In this document: positions 7,585-7,686 of the stretch, one piece after another
How the letters are laid out: every line of letters begins with the position of its first letter
Position numbering within the stretch: the first letter of the stretch is position 1
From: JABCPO02 sp052174015
GTDB lineage: Bacteria; Bacillota; Clostridia; TANB77; CAG-508
Assembly: GCA_052174015.1 (NCBI GenBank)
Contig: JBQMXM010000023.1
Location: 1 to 7,686 of the forward strand
Direction of reading: 5' to 3'
Length of the DNA stretch: 7,686 bases
Program-made: the position numbers and the translations under genes
Notes under the pieces: model-generated
Databases searched by the model: none
What the model saw: the letters and a program-made list of their open reading frames with translations, nothing else
What the model was told of the DNA's origin: nothing

Positions 7585-7611
7585 TTGACAAATTATATAT
7601 ATATATATAAT
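7585..7611 (+). promoter_or_regulatory. Candidate sigma-A promoter with a TA-repeat spacer
   Basis: TTGACA (7585-7590) and TATAAT (7606-7611) are both perfect consensus hexamers. They are separated by 15 bp, two short of the optimum. Most of the spacer and the start of the -10 are a run of TA units (7594-7609). Transcription would begin near 7618, giving a leader of about 60 bases to the ATG at 7678. No terminator follows the upstream gene (stop at 7570), so some read-through from it is also possible. The short spacing makes actual strength uncertain. Confidence 0.6.
7594..7609. repeat. (TA)8 tract within the promoter spacer
   Basis: Eight TA units run from just after the -35 region into the -10 hexamer. 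Gain or loss of one unit would alter the -35/-10 distance by 2 bp, from 15 to 17 or 13. Confidence 0.85.
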
Positions 7612-7640
7612 GAGTATAGAATAAAATATTTATTTAATAA

Positions 7641-7663
7641 TTTTATTAACAATTTTAATAAAA
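7641..7663. repeat. Inverted repeat in the leader of the last gene, abutting its ribosome binding site
   Basis: TTTTATTAA (7641-7649) and TTAATAAAA (7655-7663) are perfect 9-bp inverted arms around CAATT. The 3' arm ends immediately before GGGAGGTGA. An all-A/U stem would be weak. It could act as a small leader hairpin that spaces or partly shields the ribosome binding site, or as a DNA operator; chance is also possible. It is not followed by a T tract, so it is not a terminator. Confidence 0.5.
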
Positions 7664-7677
7664 GGGAGGTGAGTCAA

Positions 7678-7686
7678 ATGCCAGAT
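7678..7686 (+). CDS. Start of a further gene (first three codons only)
   Basis: ATG CCA GAT begins 5 bases after a very strong ribosome binding site, GGGAGGTGA (7664-7672), and about 60 bases after a consensus-like promoter start. Only M-P-D is visible, so the product cannot be named. The strength of the signals suggests the start of a new transcription unit. Confidence 0.7.

Noticed and set aside
1..7686. Alternative genetic code (TGA as tryptophan), considered because of the extreme AT content
   Set aside because: Conserved tryptophans in the phosphorylase are encoded by TGG, and full-length proteins read cleanly under the standard bacterial code.
1..7686. Mobile element, prophage, toxin-antitoxin or defence system
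   Set aside because: No transposase, integrase, nuclease or small paired toxin/antitoxin genes, no long terminal inverted repeats and no regularly spaced repeats are visible. Codon use looks uniform across the genes.

Overview
The window looks like chromosome from a very AT-rich, low-GC Gram-positive bacterium, probably an uncultured gut-type member of the Clostridia or a close relative. This rests on the extreme A/T bias, strong AGGAGG-type ribosome binding sites, nearly exclusive AGA arginine codons, ordinary use of TGG for tryptophan with TAA/TAG stops (standard bacterial code), and a prepilin-like N-terminus typical of Clostridia. The taxonomic placement is inferred from style, not from a marker gene. 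Every gene I can support lies on the + strand. I see no tRNA, rRNA, CRISPR array, transposase or integrase.

Layout: (1) 1-165 is the C-terminal end of an unrecognised gene, closed by a rho-independent terminator at 175-211. (2) 212-387 is AT-rich spacer holding a 24-bp (AT)12 tract and a weak candidate promoter. (3) 388-1791 encodes a 467-aa surface protein. Its N-terminus resembles a class III (type IV pilin-like) signal, and its large C-terminal domain looks like the lectin-like 'YWLA...LRPVV.LNP' type common in Clostridia. A good terminator follows at 1821-1860. (4) 1957-2508 encodes a 183-aa protein with one N-terminal membrane segment, plausibly a second pilin-like protein. (5) 2558-5122 encodes a complete 854-aa alpha-glucan phosphorylase, the one gene here with a firm biochemical assignment. 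(6) 5179-5754 encodes a VanZ-like membrane protein. (7) 5834-7570 encodes a 578-aa protein with five predicted membrane helices and an extracytoplasmic or cytoplasmic region containing WG-type repeats. (8) 7585-7686 holds a promoter-like element, a short 5' leader and the first three codons of a further gene.

The genes do not form an obvious single pathway. The first half is cell-surface themed (two pilin-like proteins) and the middle is glycogen/maltodextrin phosphorolysis. The second half holds two membrane proteins of unknown role. The pilin-like gene is its own transcription unit. The genes from 1957 to 7570 have no recognisable terminator between them and could be read through as one transcript.

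The most interesting observation is the promoter at 7585-7611. A perfect TTGACA and a perfect TATAAT are separated mainly by a (TA) repeat and are 15 bp apart. One added TA unit would give the optimal 17 bp, the arrangement used for slippage-driven phase variation in some other bacteria. This is a hypothesis only: AT repeats are expected by chance in so AT-rich a genome. I do not see convincing evidence of a wholly new multi-gene system in this window.
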